Shown here: positions 1-11,188 of the stretch, piece by piece
Position numbering within the stretch: position 1 is the stretch's first letter
Layout of the letters: each line of letters opens with the position of its first letter
Source of the DNA: Oxyruncus cristatus
Lineage: Eukaryota; Chordata; Aves; Passeriformes; Cotingidae
Assembly: GCA_013399855.1 (NCBI GenBank)
Contig: VXAY01002359.1
Location: forward strand, 11,776 to 75,775
Length of the DNA stretch: 64,000 nt
Direction of reading: 5' to 3'
Notes under the pieces: model-generated
What the model saw: the letters and a program-made list of their open reading frames with translations, nothing else
Database searches by the model: none
Told to the model about the DNA's origin: nothing
Program-made: the position numbers and the translations under genes

Positions 1-130
1 GGGGCAGCCCGTGCCCCCGGGATGCCGCGTCCCAGCGTCCCGCAGCACGGCCGGGCGGAGGGTCGGTGCCTCTCCCGCAGCCCCGGCGCCCCACAGCGCT
101 GCGCGGCTCCGGGAACGCGCCGGGGAGCTT
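1..130. promoter_or_regulatory. Right edge of a CpG-rich block
   Basis: About 20 CpG dinucleotides occur in the first ~128 bases, then the sequence turns abruptly into a T-rich tract. This density is typical of the edge of a CpG-island promoter, but the rest lies outside the window. In mammals the gene upstream of SGPP2 is PAX3, transcribed away from it, so this could belong to that side; that is inference from synteny only. No splice-supported exon was recognised here. Confidence 0.45.
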
Positions 131-1700
131 TTTAGTCTCGGAGTGCTTTTTTTTTTCTTTTTTCTTTTTTTTTTTTTTTTAACCGTTTTTTTCATTTTAA
201 CAGTTGATGAGGATTCCCCGCCGTCATTATGGGCTGGGACCAGCGGTTACGATGACAAAACACTCGTTAGGCACGAACGCTGCTGGTGAAGGGTTAACAT
301 GGGAAGACAGGGTGACATCTCTTCCATACACCGAATTTCACAGGCTAACTGCTATTTTGCTGCTTCTTGGGAAGAACCTTTTGTGCGCTGTGATTCTCAT
401 TCATTTTGCACAGTGAAAATAAAAGGCATTTTATTCCGGAAACAGGAGGTGGAAGGAGCTGATGATGTTGTTATTTACATCCTGACATCCCTAAAAGGTT
501 GAGAGCTTTTGCCCAGTTTAATGAAAAAGAATCCAAACACTGAAACATCCAGCTGGTGATGTCATATGTTAAAAAAAAATCTGCACTGTCTTGTCAGGGA
601 AGTCTGGAGTAACTCCTTTATCTTTACCTGTAGCACAGGCCATAACAGTGATTATTTTTCTTTGTAGTTCTGAAACACTACATGGGGATAGCTCTAGGCA
701 GGTAAGGCCCATGTTTCAGGCACACTGCATTGCCCTGCTGTCTTGCTAAAGCTGCATCTTGGGCATGTTGACTCATGGACTGAGAGCTGTTTCAGCTTGG
801 GCACCTTGCCCTCTCCTCTGCCATGTTATCAGGAGTGCTTCATGGCAAAGGCTAGGGAAAGCTCCCTCTCCTTCTTAGTGCTCGACCCTTCTCTCTGTGC
901 TAGGACTTCGTTCTTAAGCTCTGAGCATTCTTGAAGAGACAAAATGGGAAAATCATTGTTTAGAAAGACTGGCTTGTTGAAAAGATGAAAAGCCACATAT
1001 TGGTAAATACTGGTAAATATGCCATATGTGATGGCAGATCTGAAGATTGCCCTTGAAAAATAAAACTAGCAGAAGAGGGAACTTAAAGTTCCTTAGCCTA
1101 GCATAAACCGAAATAATGGGATAAAGTCAAACAGAGAAAGGAACATTCTCTGTACAGAGAGACATACCCTTTTTATAATTTAGCCTAGAAGATGATTTAA
1201 AGTCCTTTAAAAATCTTTGGTTGTGTCTCTAAAAAAGAAGAAGATAATTTTTGCTGTCACTGTCCATAGTGCACAGCTACTGGGCATTTGGAGTCAAAAA
1301 TTGCACCTTTTTAAAAGTCCACACTGGTTTGCAACCTCAGAGCTAATCTGCCTGATAAATTTGGACTGTTTTCATCTAACTCTGGTAGCTTCAAATATTT
1401 AAATGAAATCTCATCATATTTACTCAGGCATTTTTATAACCTAAAATGTATGTTTCTGGTGGTTTGTTAGTTTTGTTTTGCCATTTGTTTTATTTTTATT
1501 GGGTTTTTTTTTGCTTGCTACTGTTTCCCAAATAGCATCATGTTCCTATTTAATTAGCTCATTGTTAAAAGATGTATGTCAAATTATCCCAGGCACCGCC
1601 CTTCCCTTTAATATTATTGCCACTTTCACAACCCTACGACTTCCAATTAATTTTTAAAACATGTGAAAGTCCTTAGATCCAAGCAAATATGAATTACTTT
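131..1700. other. Intergenic DNA, no gene seen
   Basis: A T-rich tract (about 148-191) follows the CpG block. The rest is ordinary AT-rich DNA. Short open frames here have no family resemblance or splice context. The stretch 1540-1680 is AT-rich with homeodomain-type TAAT/ATTA cores and could be conserved non-coding DNA, but cross-species alignment is needed to say so. Confidence 0.5.
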
Positions 1701-1712
1701 TTCGAGTAAATT

Positions 1713-1937
1713 TTATTTAGGCACTGTATCAAATGCTTTAATAAGGTCCAGATATATCAGCTGCATTTCTGGTTCAAACTGCTTTTCCCCTGTCGTTTTT
1801 GTTCTGAATTTTCTTATCTGACGTGTATCTGCCTTGAGGTCAACTGAAACTCCATCTAATAAGTATATGGAAGTCAGAATTGGGAAAGCTTCCTGTAATT
1901 CTGGCATGAAAACTACACAGATGGGGAAGTTGAGCAT
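1713..1937 (-). mobile_element. LINE reverse-transcriptase relic (CR1/L2/L3 type)
   Basis: Read on the - strand, 1764 to 1717 encodes LIYLDLIKAFDTVPK, the reverse-transcriptase block with the D...KAFDTV core typical of non-LTR retrotransposons of the CR1/L2/L3 clade. A stop follows directly and the upstream part of the frame (to 1937) has no clear RT similarity, so this is a short, decayed fragment of an old element. The exact family cannot be named by eye. Confidence 0.55.
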
Positions 1938-3988
1938 AACTGAAAAATAGTAATAATTTTAAAAACCTCAAGGCAAAATTAGGATGAAATTTACTTTTTT
2001 TTTTTTTGATAAAACTAAGAACGAAAAAAACTGATGTGTAGTCACAGAAACTTCCTTGTTCATAATTACCCCTGTGAACACAATGCTGTACAACTCAGTC
2101 ACACACAAGCAGGGTTATCCTGTGCCATGCAGCCCCTAGAGAACATGATTTAGCAGAACATGTAGAGCATGAAGTCCTCACACCTGGTGAGATGATGCTT
2201 TGTTCTACGGAAGGGTGCAACTCCTGTTTACCTCTTTGTGCCTCTAAGTGGCATTTGCAGGTGCTGTCCTTATCCTTCTGCCAGCACAGGGACTCGTGTG
2301 ATAACATGGCAAGTCAGTTCTTGGAGACAATCAAACTGAACCCTTTTTCGTTAGTATGTGATGTATTCTCTCTTTTAGTCACTTTAATTACAATAAGCAT
2401 TTATTTTTTGGGTTGTCAGCTTGCAGGGACTGTTCTTTACTGGGAAAGGTGTATTAGTTATTGTAAAAATAATGCCAAATGCAGCTGAGTTGATTCTGAG
2501 GGCTGAATTTTGGATGAACCATTATTGGAGACTTTGAATGTTGTTCAGCAGAAGTTGTGTTAAAAAAGTATTTTTTCCACTTAACAATAGTCATTCTATA
2601 GCTGGTAAGAATTGATTTTTTGTGTTTTAAATATTGGGCCTGATTTATCCAGTGGAGTGTGCCAGTTTGATGCTGGGGCAGGACTTGGTCTAAGAAGAGC
2701 TGTAATACTGTAAAATGAACTCACTGATGAGCCAAGCCCAAAACCTCATAGAAGAACCTCCCATTTTTCATAAGGGACATACACCCCTGCAGCAGTAATG
2801 TCATGTTTAGCCAGTTTATTTCTTCAGAATGCTGGTGTTATTGTACCATAGATATGCTTTGACATTTTCCTTTTTATTTACAGGTAGGACAAAAGTTCTT
2901 CCCGATGGATGAGCAGGACAGGAATGGACTGGATGCCAGCCCATTCAGTAAAAAAGTTAAATCCCCTGTTTTATGCTTATGTTTTCTGTACATTGCAGCA
3001 ATTGACTAGCTTGTTTAGGACTGGTGCAAATGTCACTGAAATCTGACAGTTCTTGTGATTTAATATACTGCAGCAATTGACATCAGAAGCTTTCTGACAA
3101 TATTTTATATCAGGAATTTTTTACTTTTATAAAAGCCTGCTTATCATATGACTTTCTAAATTGTTTTAACTAACTGAGCCCAGAGCTCATTTGGTAAATA
3201 CTTAGAAAAACAGAACTCTCTTATTTTTCATTCTTCCACTCAAATTCATTTACACAAGATTCCTTCTCCAATCCCAATTCCACTCAGTTTTGAGGGCTGG
3301 CAAAAGATGTGCCTTATTTTTACACACTATCATTGCGTAGTAGGAAACTGCAACATCTTCTGCCTTCTTCACATTAACATTTTATTTTACATAAAGAATT
3401 TCTGAATAATTTACAATCTAAGTGCTTTTTTACATTTTCTGTATTGGAACTACTATAAAAGCTATTGCACGTGTGGTCTATCGTGTTCAGTACAGAAAGG
3501 AGTGTTCATTTTCAATAATATTTGCAGGCCATTTCAGGGAGCTGAAAAAAGAATAGAAAAAGGATTACAATTATGAGCAATTCTATGTCAGTCACAGCCA
3601 TATAAAAATATGTTAATCTCTTAATGTATATAACAGGAAAGATGCAGAGGTAGAAGCAGACGTACAATGTTTGACACTACTCTCCCTAAAAAAATCCTTT
3701 CTTGTGTTGTAGCTGCTAAATACAGTCCTATTTCAGCTGCCTCAGACAGTGAGGAATGTGTGAAAGCCAGGACTTCACTAACCACTCACCTTTGCCAGTG
3801 AGGTCTGGGCTTCCTCTTTTCTTCTACCTTAAGCTTTAAGCTTCACTTCCTCACCCAGTGTTGACCTGCAGCCCCAAGCACAGACACACCCTGGTTGGCA
3901 TCAGTCTGATGCCAAATTGTGCAACAGGTTTATTGGCAATAAAGGGCAAGGGACGTGGGCTTAAGGCTGGGGATGATAAATGATTTCT

Positions 3989-4017
3989 GATGGGAATAAT
4001 TTCTCGTTATTCCCATC
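3989..4017. repeat. Perfect 11-bp inverted repeat
   Basis: GATGGGAATAA is followed by a 7-base spacer and its exact reverse complement TTATTCCCATC. It could form a hairpin in DNA or RNA. No transcript or mobile-element boundary is evident around it. Confidence 0.6.
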
Positions 4018-4974
4018 CGTTTATTTTCCTGTATTCCTGTGTTTTCAGCACATCCCAAACACGTAACTGCATTACAAGCTTTTGTTAAGAAAAAATGAAA
4101 ATTTCAAATTGTGAGGGCATGACCATTAAGTGCAATATACTTATCAAATAGCTCAGGTTTAACAGCAACAAGAAGATCACTACAGAGTTGGTATCCAGAG
4201 GAAATTCAACTCAGAAATGTTGTTTAAAATGGTGGCAGACATGGGCTGACTCTACAGTTTGGGCAGAGGTGACTCTGGTATTCCCTGTGCAGACCTACAT
4301 TTAGCCCAGTCGATGGGAGAATTAAGATTGATCATTTGGGCTCCAGAGCTGTTCTCTCCTTGGGTCCCTTGGGCTGCACAGAGCAGCGATACACAGCCAA
4401 AGGAGTCTGCATTTCTCATGGAATGGTGCTTTATTAACAGCTCCTTGGAGCAGGAACTGTGTTTCTGTGTTAGGGCAGATCTAGCCTGGGTGTTTGCAGG
4501 GATTTAATTAATCTCATACAAAACAGTATTTAAATTGATGCAATCTTGCATCAGTTGGGTTGGTTGCAGCTTTAGGTACAACTGTATTTTTATAAATTTT
4601 ACTTTCTCCTAAGCAAATGGCACTTCTTCAAACCCTTTCCTGATGATAGAACTGAGTCAAGAATCCAGGAATTGGATTCTTGGATTTAACAGTTGTTTTT
4701 TTCAAGGAGGACCAAGCTAAAAGGAGAAAAAGAGGGGAAACCTCAGAGAAGTCCTTTGTTTTGGCCAGCACTGTGTTTTCTGCACGTCAGAGTAATAGTG
4801 AAAACTTAATCTGACACCGGCTGCTGATTTAGGTGGCAGTGTGGGGCTGGCAGAGCCTGTTTGGGCTTGCTTGGTGCAGCGTGCTGGCACAGCAGCCTCG
4901 GCAAGCAGACAGATCTCTGCGGAGCAGGGCATTTCAGGATGAGGCACTGCTGTGTCCCGTGGCACCTTAGAGCT

Positions 4975-5110
4975 TAAAATTAGCTGAGTGTCATGGCTAT
5001 ATTGGCCACAGTAAAGCAGCTGGTGGGGAAAATATAGCCAAAATTAATAATTACTAGTAATGGTGATTAGAGTAATTAGTGAATGCCAGCATGGCTATTT
5101 AATCTTGGGC
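4975..5110. promoter_or_regulatory. Candidate enhancer-like block with TAAT cluster
   Basis: The block has several TAAT/ATTA homeodomain cores within about 45 bases (5040-5085). A perfect 10-bp inverted repeat TGGCTATATT (4994-5003) / AATATAGCCA (5031-5040) resembles CArG- or MEF2-type half sites, and a further GGCTATTTAAT lies near 5093. Such density and arrangement is often seen in conserved vertebrate enhancers. Conservation itself is not visible from one sequence. Confidence 0.3.
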
Positions 5111-5751
5111 AGTTACGTTCTGCTACCCAAGTTGTCCTTGCATCATACTGAGATAGTATATGGAATCTCTGTAAAAGATTACTTAGTCCTTTTGAGAGCT
5201 CAGTTTAAAATACACAGTACACATTTCATTTACTGATCTTATTACAGGATATCATTGGTTAAAATAGGGAGTTAAAATAGGGATGGCCTTGAGTTAAAAT
5301 AGGAATGGCTATCTCTGAACTGAAATCCTGATGCAGTGAACCTGGTTAAGAGTGTTTTGTCATCAGCTTCAAAGGGGCCAAGTTTTTGTCCTTGATAATG
5401 ACAGGGACATATTTTTTTTAAGACAGCTTGGAAACAACTACTATTGCTCAGACCACAATATTAAGCATATGTGCTTGAATCAATTCAGAATGAGAAACAG
5501 AGGAAGAGCTTGGGAATTTTTACATTCATACTATTGTGTATATTCAGATATTAAAATCATAATTTTTTTGTTGGTTTTGAGCTGAAGTGAGCACATGAGG
5601 GTTTATTTTTTTTTTCCTTCTTTTTTAAAACAAACTATAACATCTTCTTACAAGAAATAGTGAATTTAAACATCACCTAAGCCTAAAACCTACCTGGATC
5701 TCTGCAACCCTGGAGGAACCCCTGCTTTTAAAAAAGCATCAGTCAGAAAAG

Positions 5752-5990
5752 CACACTAAGTGTTAGAGGTGAATTAGGAGCAATTATAGATGGAAAGAGA
5801 AAACTGCGTTTTGTCACTGTATCAACCACGTATTGAGCACTGTGTGTGCTTCTGGTCCCTCCTCTCTAGGAAGGAAAATGTTCAGGCAAGAGCAGAAAGG
5901 ACTGGGGATTGGGAAGGTCTTCCTTCTGAAGGAAACTTAACAGATCACGACTCCACAGCCTCTGGAAGAGGTGGCTTAGAGGGGATACAG
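5752..5990 (+). mobile_element. Ancient CR1/L3-like LINE fragment
   Basis: The order of short elements is that of the conserved 3' half of old amniote CR1/L3 LINEs: an AGCACTGTGTGTGCTTCTGG-like stretch near 5836, a GTTCAGGCAAGAGCAGAAAGG-like stretch near 5879, and a downstream TCTGGAAGAGGTGGCTTAGA near 5961. The copy is strongly diverged and its ends are approximate. It has no coding potential. Confidence 0.4.
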
Positions 5991-8900
5991 TAGCAGTGTA
6001 ATTGTCTCTGCTGAACAAGCCAAGTGAGTCAGACCCAGTGAACAGATCTCCAGCATCACAAGGGGACGGAGACTGCCAAAAGGGATGCTGCCAGCTTCCA
6101 AACTCACCCTGCCAGGGGTGACCGTAACTCTAGATGGAAAGGGATATCTGATTTGTTACTTGGCATATTCCTGCTGTATGGTCTGTGCTGCTGGCCCACT
6201 CCCTTTCATCATATTGGAAAGCAAGATGAGAATCTTGAGTCTAATGGGTTGATTAGACATTAAATATTTTGTAACAAAAGCAACTAACGACTTTCTGATG
6301 GGGGTGAAAACTCAGGATGTTACATTGGGAGAGAAAACTTCATTTAGCTAAAAATGCAATTCTAGCTGAGTCAAGACAGAGATTCCTTCATTTCAATTTA
6401 AAATCTAAATTACATTCATTGAAGAGTATATGGTTCCCGAGTTTTATGAGTAAGAATAACTAAAAATTGATTAAATTGCTATTTTTTTTTCACAGCTTTT
6501 TCCCCACAAAAATGTGGACTAAATTTGTACTCGTAACAGGAAATGCCAATTTGGAAGAATTCCACTGGGTTCATTGCATTTGTTCTAGTTGCACCTTCCT
6601 TTAGTGAATACAGAATTGGGCCCTGTGTGCATAAGTTTTCCACTTTTAGACCTGAGGGAATATAATCGGGAGCCAGGTTGAGATCCTATTCCAGATCAAG
6701 TCTTTCATATGCAGATTGCAAAATCAGTAAAAAACAAGCTTGGTTTGGCAGTTACTTCGAAAGAGACCTTTGAGTGGTTTTATCAACAGCAGAAGAGGCA
6801 ATTCATTCTTCAAGCTAGAAATCATCATATATCTCATTTTAGGAGATGTAATCTGTACTGACTGGTTGGAGTTTTTTTTGTGTAGAGAGAAAAATACCAT
6901 ATTTAGGAGAAATTTTCTTAGGGCCACTTCAGGTCTCTGTAAACACTTCTGCCCCCCAAAAAACTTATCTTACAATCTCAGAGAAACATTTTTACCCTGT
7001 GTATTTAGATCAATATTTTTGTTTTATTTAGTTCCATAGTCTTGTCTCTTTGTCTGCCTGAGACTTAAAATAAGGTTTCAGACACTCATCCCAAGTTTCT
7101 ACAATAATCTCGTTAGAAGGGTGGACATTGAGTTAGAGTTGTAGTTTGGATTTGTAGATGCTCATGCAAGAAAGCACCCAAGGAATACAACTTCTCTCAA
7201 CTCTTGCACAGCTAGAGACTTCATAACCACTAAGCAAGAGAGTTAAAACATGATTTTCTCTTCAGCCATTGACAGGAGATCTGCCAACCAGATGGATGAT
7301 CCACGGTGGAATGTCAACAGTCATAGTTAAAAGCTCTGGAGATGCTGCCATTGCTTTTCCAAAGTACATATTCCCCAAATGAGCACAAGGAAAGAGAGAT
7401 AACATGATGGGCATGGATGTCTTCTCTAAAACAATCAGTGGATGTCTCATGTCTTGTTGGCCTGCTCAGTGTACATGCAAGAGACACGTGGGCTGTAGCA
7501 CTGTAAATGCCGCCCTAAAATCCACCTACATCCACCCAACATCCTCCCTCCCAGTCACAGGCTGCAGCAGCTCCTGTCAGGTGTGGTTGGTCACCTCTCA
7601 GATGACATCTGATGTTCAACAGCTTGATGCAGAGGAAATTCTTTATTAAAATAGTTAAAAATAAGGCTTATTAAAACAGCCATATAGGCAGTTAATAGAG
7701 TTTTGCATTACAGGGAGATAACAAAGTATGGCCATGTTTCCCTCCTGTAAAAAAAAAATTGAAAATGCCTGCCATTTCGTGATATTTAAATGCATTTCAA
7801 CAGCAAAATGTTTGCTCTGAGAATGAGGCATAGTAGAAAATCACTCCTACTATGAGTTACTAGAGGTGAAGGATCAATTATGACTCGATTCTGAAGAGGG
7901 AGGAGGGAGCCACCTAGGCAAGCCACCTCCTCAGTCTGTCTGCCTCTGAATTCAGTGATGTCTCCACAAGGAGTTCTGGAAGTGCAGGGTAGCCCTATAT
8001 TTCTGTCTTCCTTATGGATCCCTTTTCCTTTCTTCCTTCCCCTCATCTGAAGATGGTCACATTTTTTAGGGTGGCAAACTGCTTCAGAAAGCAAGGGCAG
8101 GACAGCCTCAGGCTCTGGAAACACTCTGATGGTCACCTCAGCGTCACTTATCCATATGTAAGAATAGCAGTGCTCTTGCTTCATCAGTAGCTGAGTATTA
8201 ATTGCTAAAATCAGGGCAAATTCCTAGATTATATAAGGTTTTTCCTTACTGTCCTGTGCAGTTAATTTCACAGTTTCCACTGTTTGAAGTGGATGGCTCA
8301 TATTATTTTTAGATGAATCGAGGCGAATGCTGTCAGACCTCCTAATGATTGTTTCTATCTGCCATACCTTAAAAAATGCACATATGTATTCTTCTTGGTT
8401 TACTGCCAGTCAGGCAATGTTAAAATGCTGACATATGGATGTGGGATTTTTTTATGTCTTTAAAATAGGATCAATGGCATTAAGGTTTGTCATGTAAATA
8501 GTAGAAATAAAGCAAAAAACCCAAGAGCTATTTATGGTTTTGGGATGACATCTGTAATGTGGGTGGCAGTAGAATGAAAAAGAAGAGAAATTCAAAGCTG
8601 TTCATAGTGGAATGAATTGACTGGGCATATATTTTTTAGTGGTTTAAAAAGCATTAGTTACCCAAAGTTCATGCATAAAACCAAAATAAATATATGAACT
8701 AAGGATAAAATAAATCTATGAACTGGTTGCACAAATCTCCATCCATCCATTTCATTGCTCATTTTCCACTCCCACCCTTTCTTCTCTGGATTGTTCACTC
8801 ACAAATTGCCTGAAAAAAAAAATAATTTAAGAGGACAGCAGCTCCCAGCAAAAGCCACTGTTGTCCTTGACAGGATGCTTTTTGTTGGCTGAGTCTCTGC

Positions 8901-10249
8901 AGGGACTGAACAATCCTGGTGGCCAGGTTGACCTGCCCTGGCAATGCCCAGCTCCATACTGCAAATAGACAGATTTCAGAGGAAAGAAAAGTACCCTCAG
9001 TCTCTTGCATTGCAAACAAGTGCTGGGCAGCAGTGACTCATGCTGCCATAACGCAGGGAGAAGCATTTAGAAGACATAGCGCTGCAGCTTCAGAAATGAT
9101 GGCAGGATGTTTGACGTGTGCAAGGTGTCACTAAGGGTGAGAAGCTATCAAGGGGCAGGATGGAGAGGTGTCTGGCTTTCAAATCCACCCCTGCTCTGAA
9201 CAAGATGAAGAACCATGGAGAACATGCAGTGCACAGAGGGTATTTGGAAGTGGTCTCTGCCAGGGCAAGATAAACTGCTGCTGCCCAGCACTGGTGAGTA
9301 TCAATTATTTTTGCCACATAAAATGTACGAGATTAAAATCATCAGCTTCTTTCCCATAGTTTTTGCTTAGCTTTGTACATACTGGCTGGGAGCTGCCCAT
9401 TAGCAGCTGACTGCTTGGAAACAGCACACTGTGTTCAGGCTTCCTGCTGTGCACGTGGGCTCAGAGCAGAACTGACTTTTCTAGAATAACAGATTTCTTG
9501 AAAGGAAAGGTAGTTGTAAAAAGTGGGGTGTTGTGCTGTGGTTGATAATAATTACTCAAGAACTATAACCTTGTCATTGTTTTTACACATGCTGAATGAG
9601 TAAAAGAGACCATGCCAGGAAATGCCTTGGAATAAAGCAAGCAAAGAGAAAGGAGGATTGTTCAGCTGTGCCCTTCCAGCAGTGCCCTCATCTCTTTAGC
9701 AAAGGTGTAGTGTCAGTCTGACCCTTTCCAGGGGAGCTGGTTGCAAGGATCTGGAGCTGGTCACCATTAGCAAAGACTCTCCCAGGCACCTTCACAGGGG
9801 GGATTTACAGAACCTGCTGAATTTCCTTGTCTTTGTGTCATCCCTTCAGTCCTGGCACTGACTCCTGTAAGCAGAGCTGCATCAGACAGCAGCATGGGAC
9901 CCACTGTAAAAAACACTAGAAACCCTTCCCATGGTTCCAAGTACATCAAGGCAAAACTCAGCCTAGAGAAAGGAAAGTTTTCACCATTTTAAGACTAGAC
10001 TGCTGTTGAGACAATCTTTTTGAGAACTTTTTTCAGAGGGCTGGTATATGGTACTGTAAATGAGATAATCAGACAGGTCAACTCTTATGATACTTCAGTT
10101 TTTAATATTTTTAGTGGTTAAGTTTGATATTTAAACACCACTTTATTAATTTCTCTTCTGCTGTTGTTTTCTGAAACACCGAAATAGCAAAGGTATGGTA
10201 CAGCCTACGAATAACCAGAAATGTTGAGAACACCTCTAGGAATTTCACG

Positions 10250-10440
10250 GTAGATGTGCATGCAATTGAAGTGTCCAAGTGATATGGTGCAGACTAATTA
10301 TTTAAATGACATGCTAATCGTCTCTGGAAATTAGCAATATCATTTCAAGCAATTCAAGTCATAAACAATTACATAGAATTATCTGGTTACTTACACTGCA
10401 AACAGAAAAGTTAATTATCCCTTCCCAAGACGGCACTGCA
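10250..10440. promoter_or_regulatory. Candidate conserved non-coding block
   Basis: The block is AT-rich but complex (no simple repeat) and dense in recognisable binding cores: CTAATTATTTAAAT, an octamer-like ATGCTAAT (10310-10317), AATTAGCAAT and TTAATTA. This texture is typical of deeply conserved developmental enhancers. It is a prediction from composition only. Confidence 0.3.
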
Positions 10441-11142
10441 GCTTCAGCACATTCTCTTTCTTGCAGTTTTTGGAGATGCATTCATCTTGCCAAGTTCTAA
10501 AATTCACTTCGCTTTTGTACTTGCATTCTCTCAAACTGAATATATGACTATATATAATAGGGATTTTGTAATAAAACTATGAGACCATTATTCAAGAATG
10601 GGTCTACAACTCCATTTTCCTCTGTGCCTGGAGTTATGGGACTTGATGAGCAGTTTGGACCCCAAAGGACTGATATTTTTAACACACACTGTGTGCTGGA
10701 GCTTTACATTTTAAGACCATCTGTGCAATGACAATCACTTTGTGTTCAGTGTGTTGAAGCTTGTGGAGGTATTACAGAAACAGGGTCCAATCTTGCTGTA
10801 CCACTCAGCTAAACTAGTGAAGGTACTGGTTTAGAAAACATTTTGTCCTAGTCAGAAAAGGCCTACAAAACACGCAGGCTTGAGACCCATCACAGCTGTG
10901 TGGACTCCTGCTGTGCTAAATCAAGCTGGGTTTATGTTGTTACGTCTCTAATGGAGATCAACCCTGGGAGAGATGCAATGGGAGTTGCACCTGTCTATGG
11001 CATTACGTTGCAGACACAGATTCCTTCTGCTGCAGAGCAGAGCCCGGTGAAACTCTGTGATTCTTTCTTTATTGACCTTTGTTGCAAACATTTTTTTTCT
11101 AAAAACATTTCTTCGAACCAAATTTTATTTGAACTGTGATAT

Positions 11143-11188
11143 GCATTAAATCAAAAGCAAAAAAATGTGCATTAAATCTAAAGCAAAA
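11143..11188. repeat. Imperfect short tandem duplication
   Basis: TGCATTAAATCAAAAGCAAAA is followed within a few bases by TGCATTAAATCTAAAGCAAAA, one substitution apart. It is probably a local slippage duplication with no known role. Confidence 0.65.

Larger units (their letters stand above)
1938..5750. other. Intergenic DNA with candidate regulatory blocks
   Basis: No coding exon was recognised. The stretch holds A/T runs, a perfect 11-bp stem hairpin (3989-4017), an AT-rich block with clustered homeodomain-type cores (4975-5110), and three short copies of GTTAAAATAGG around 5260-5310. Confidence 0.5.
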
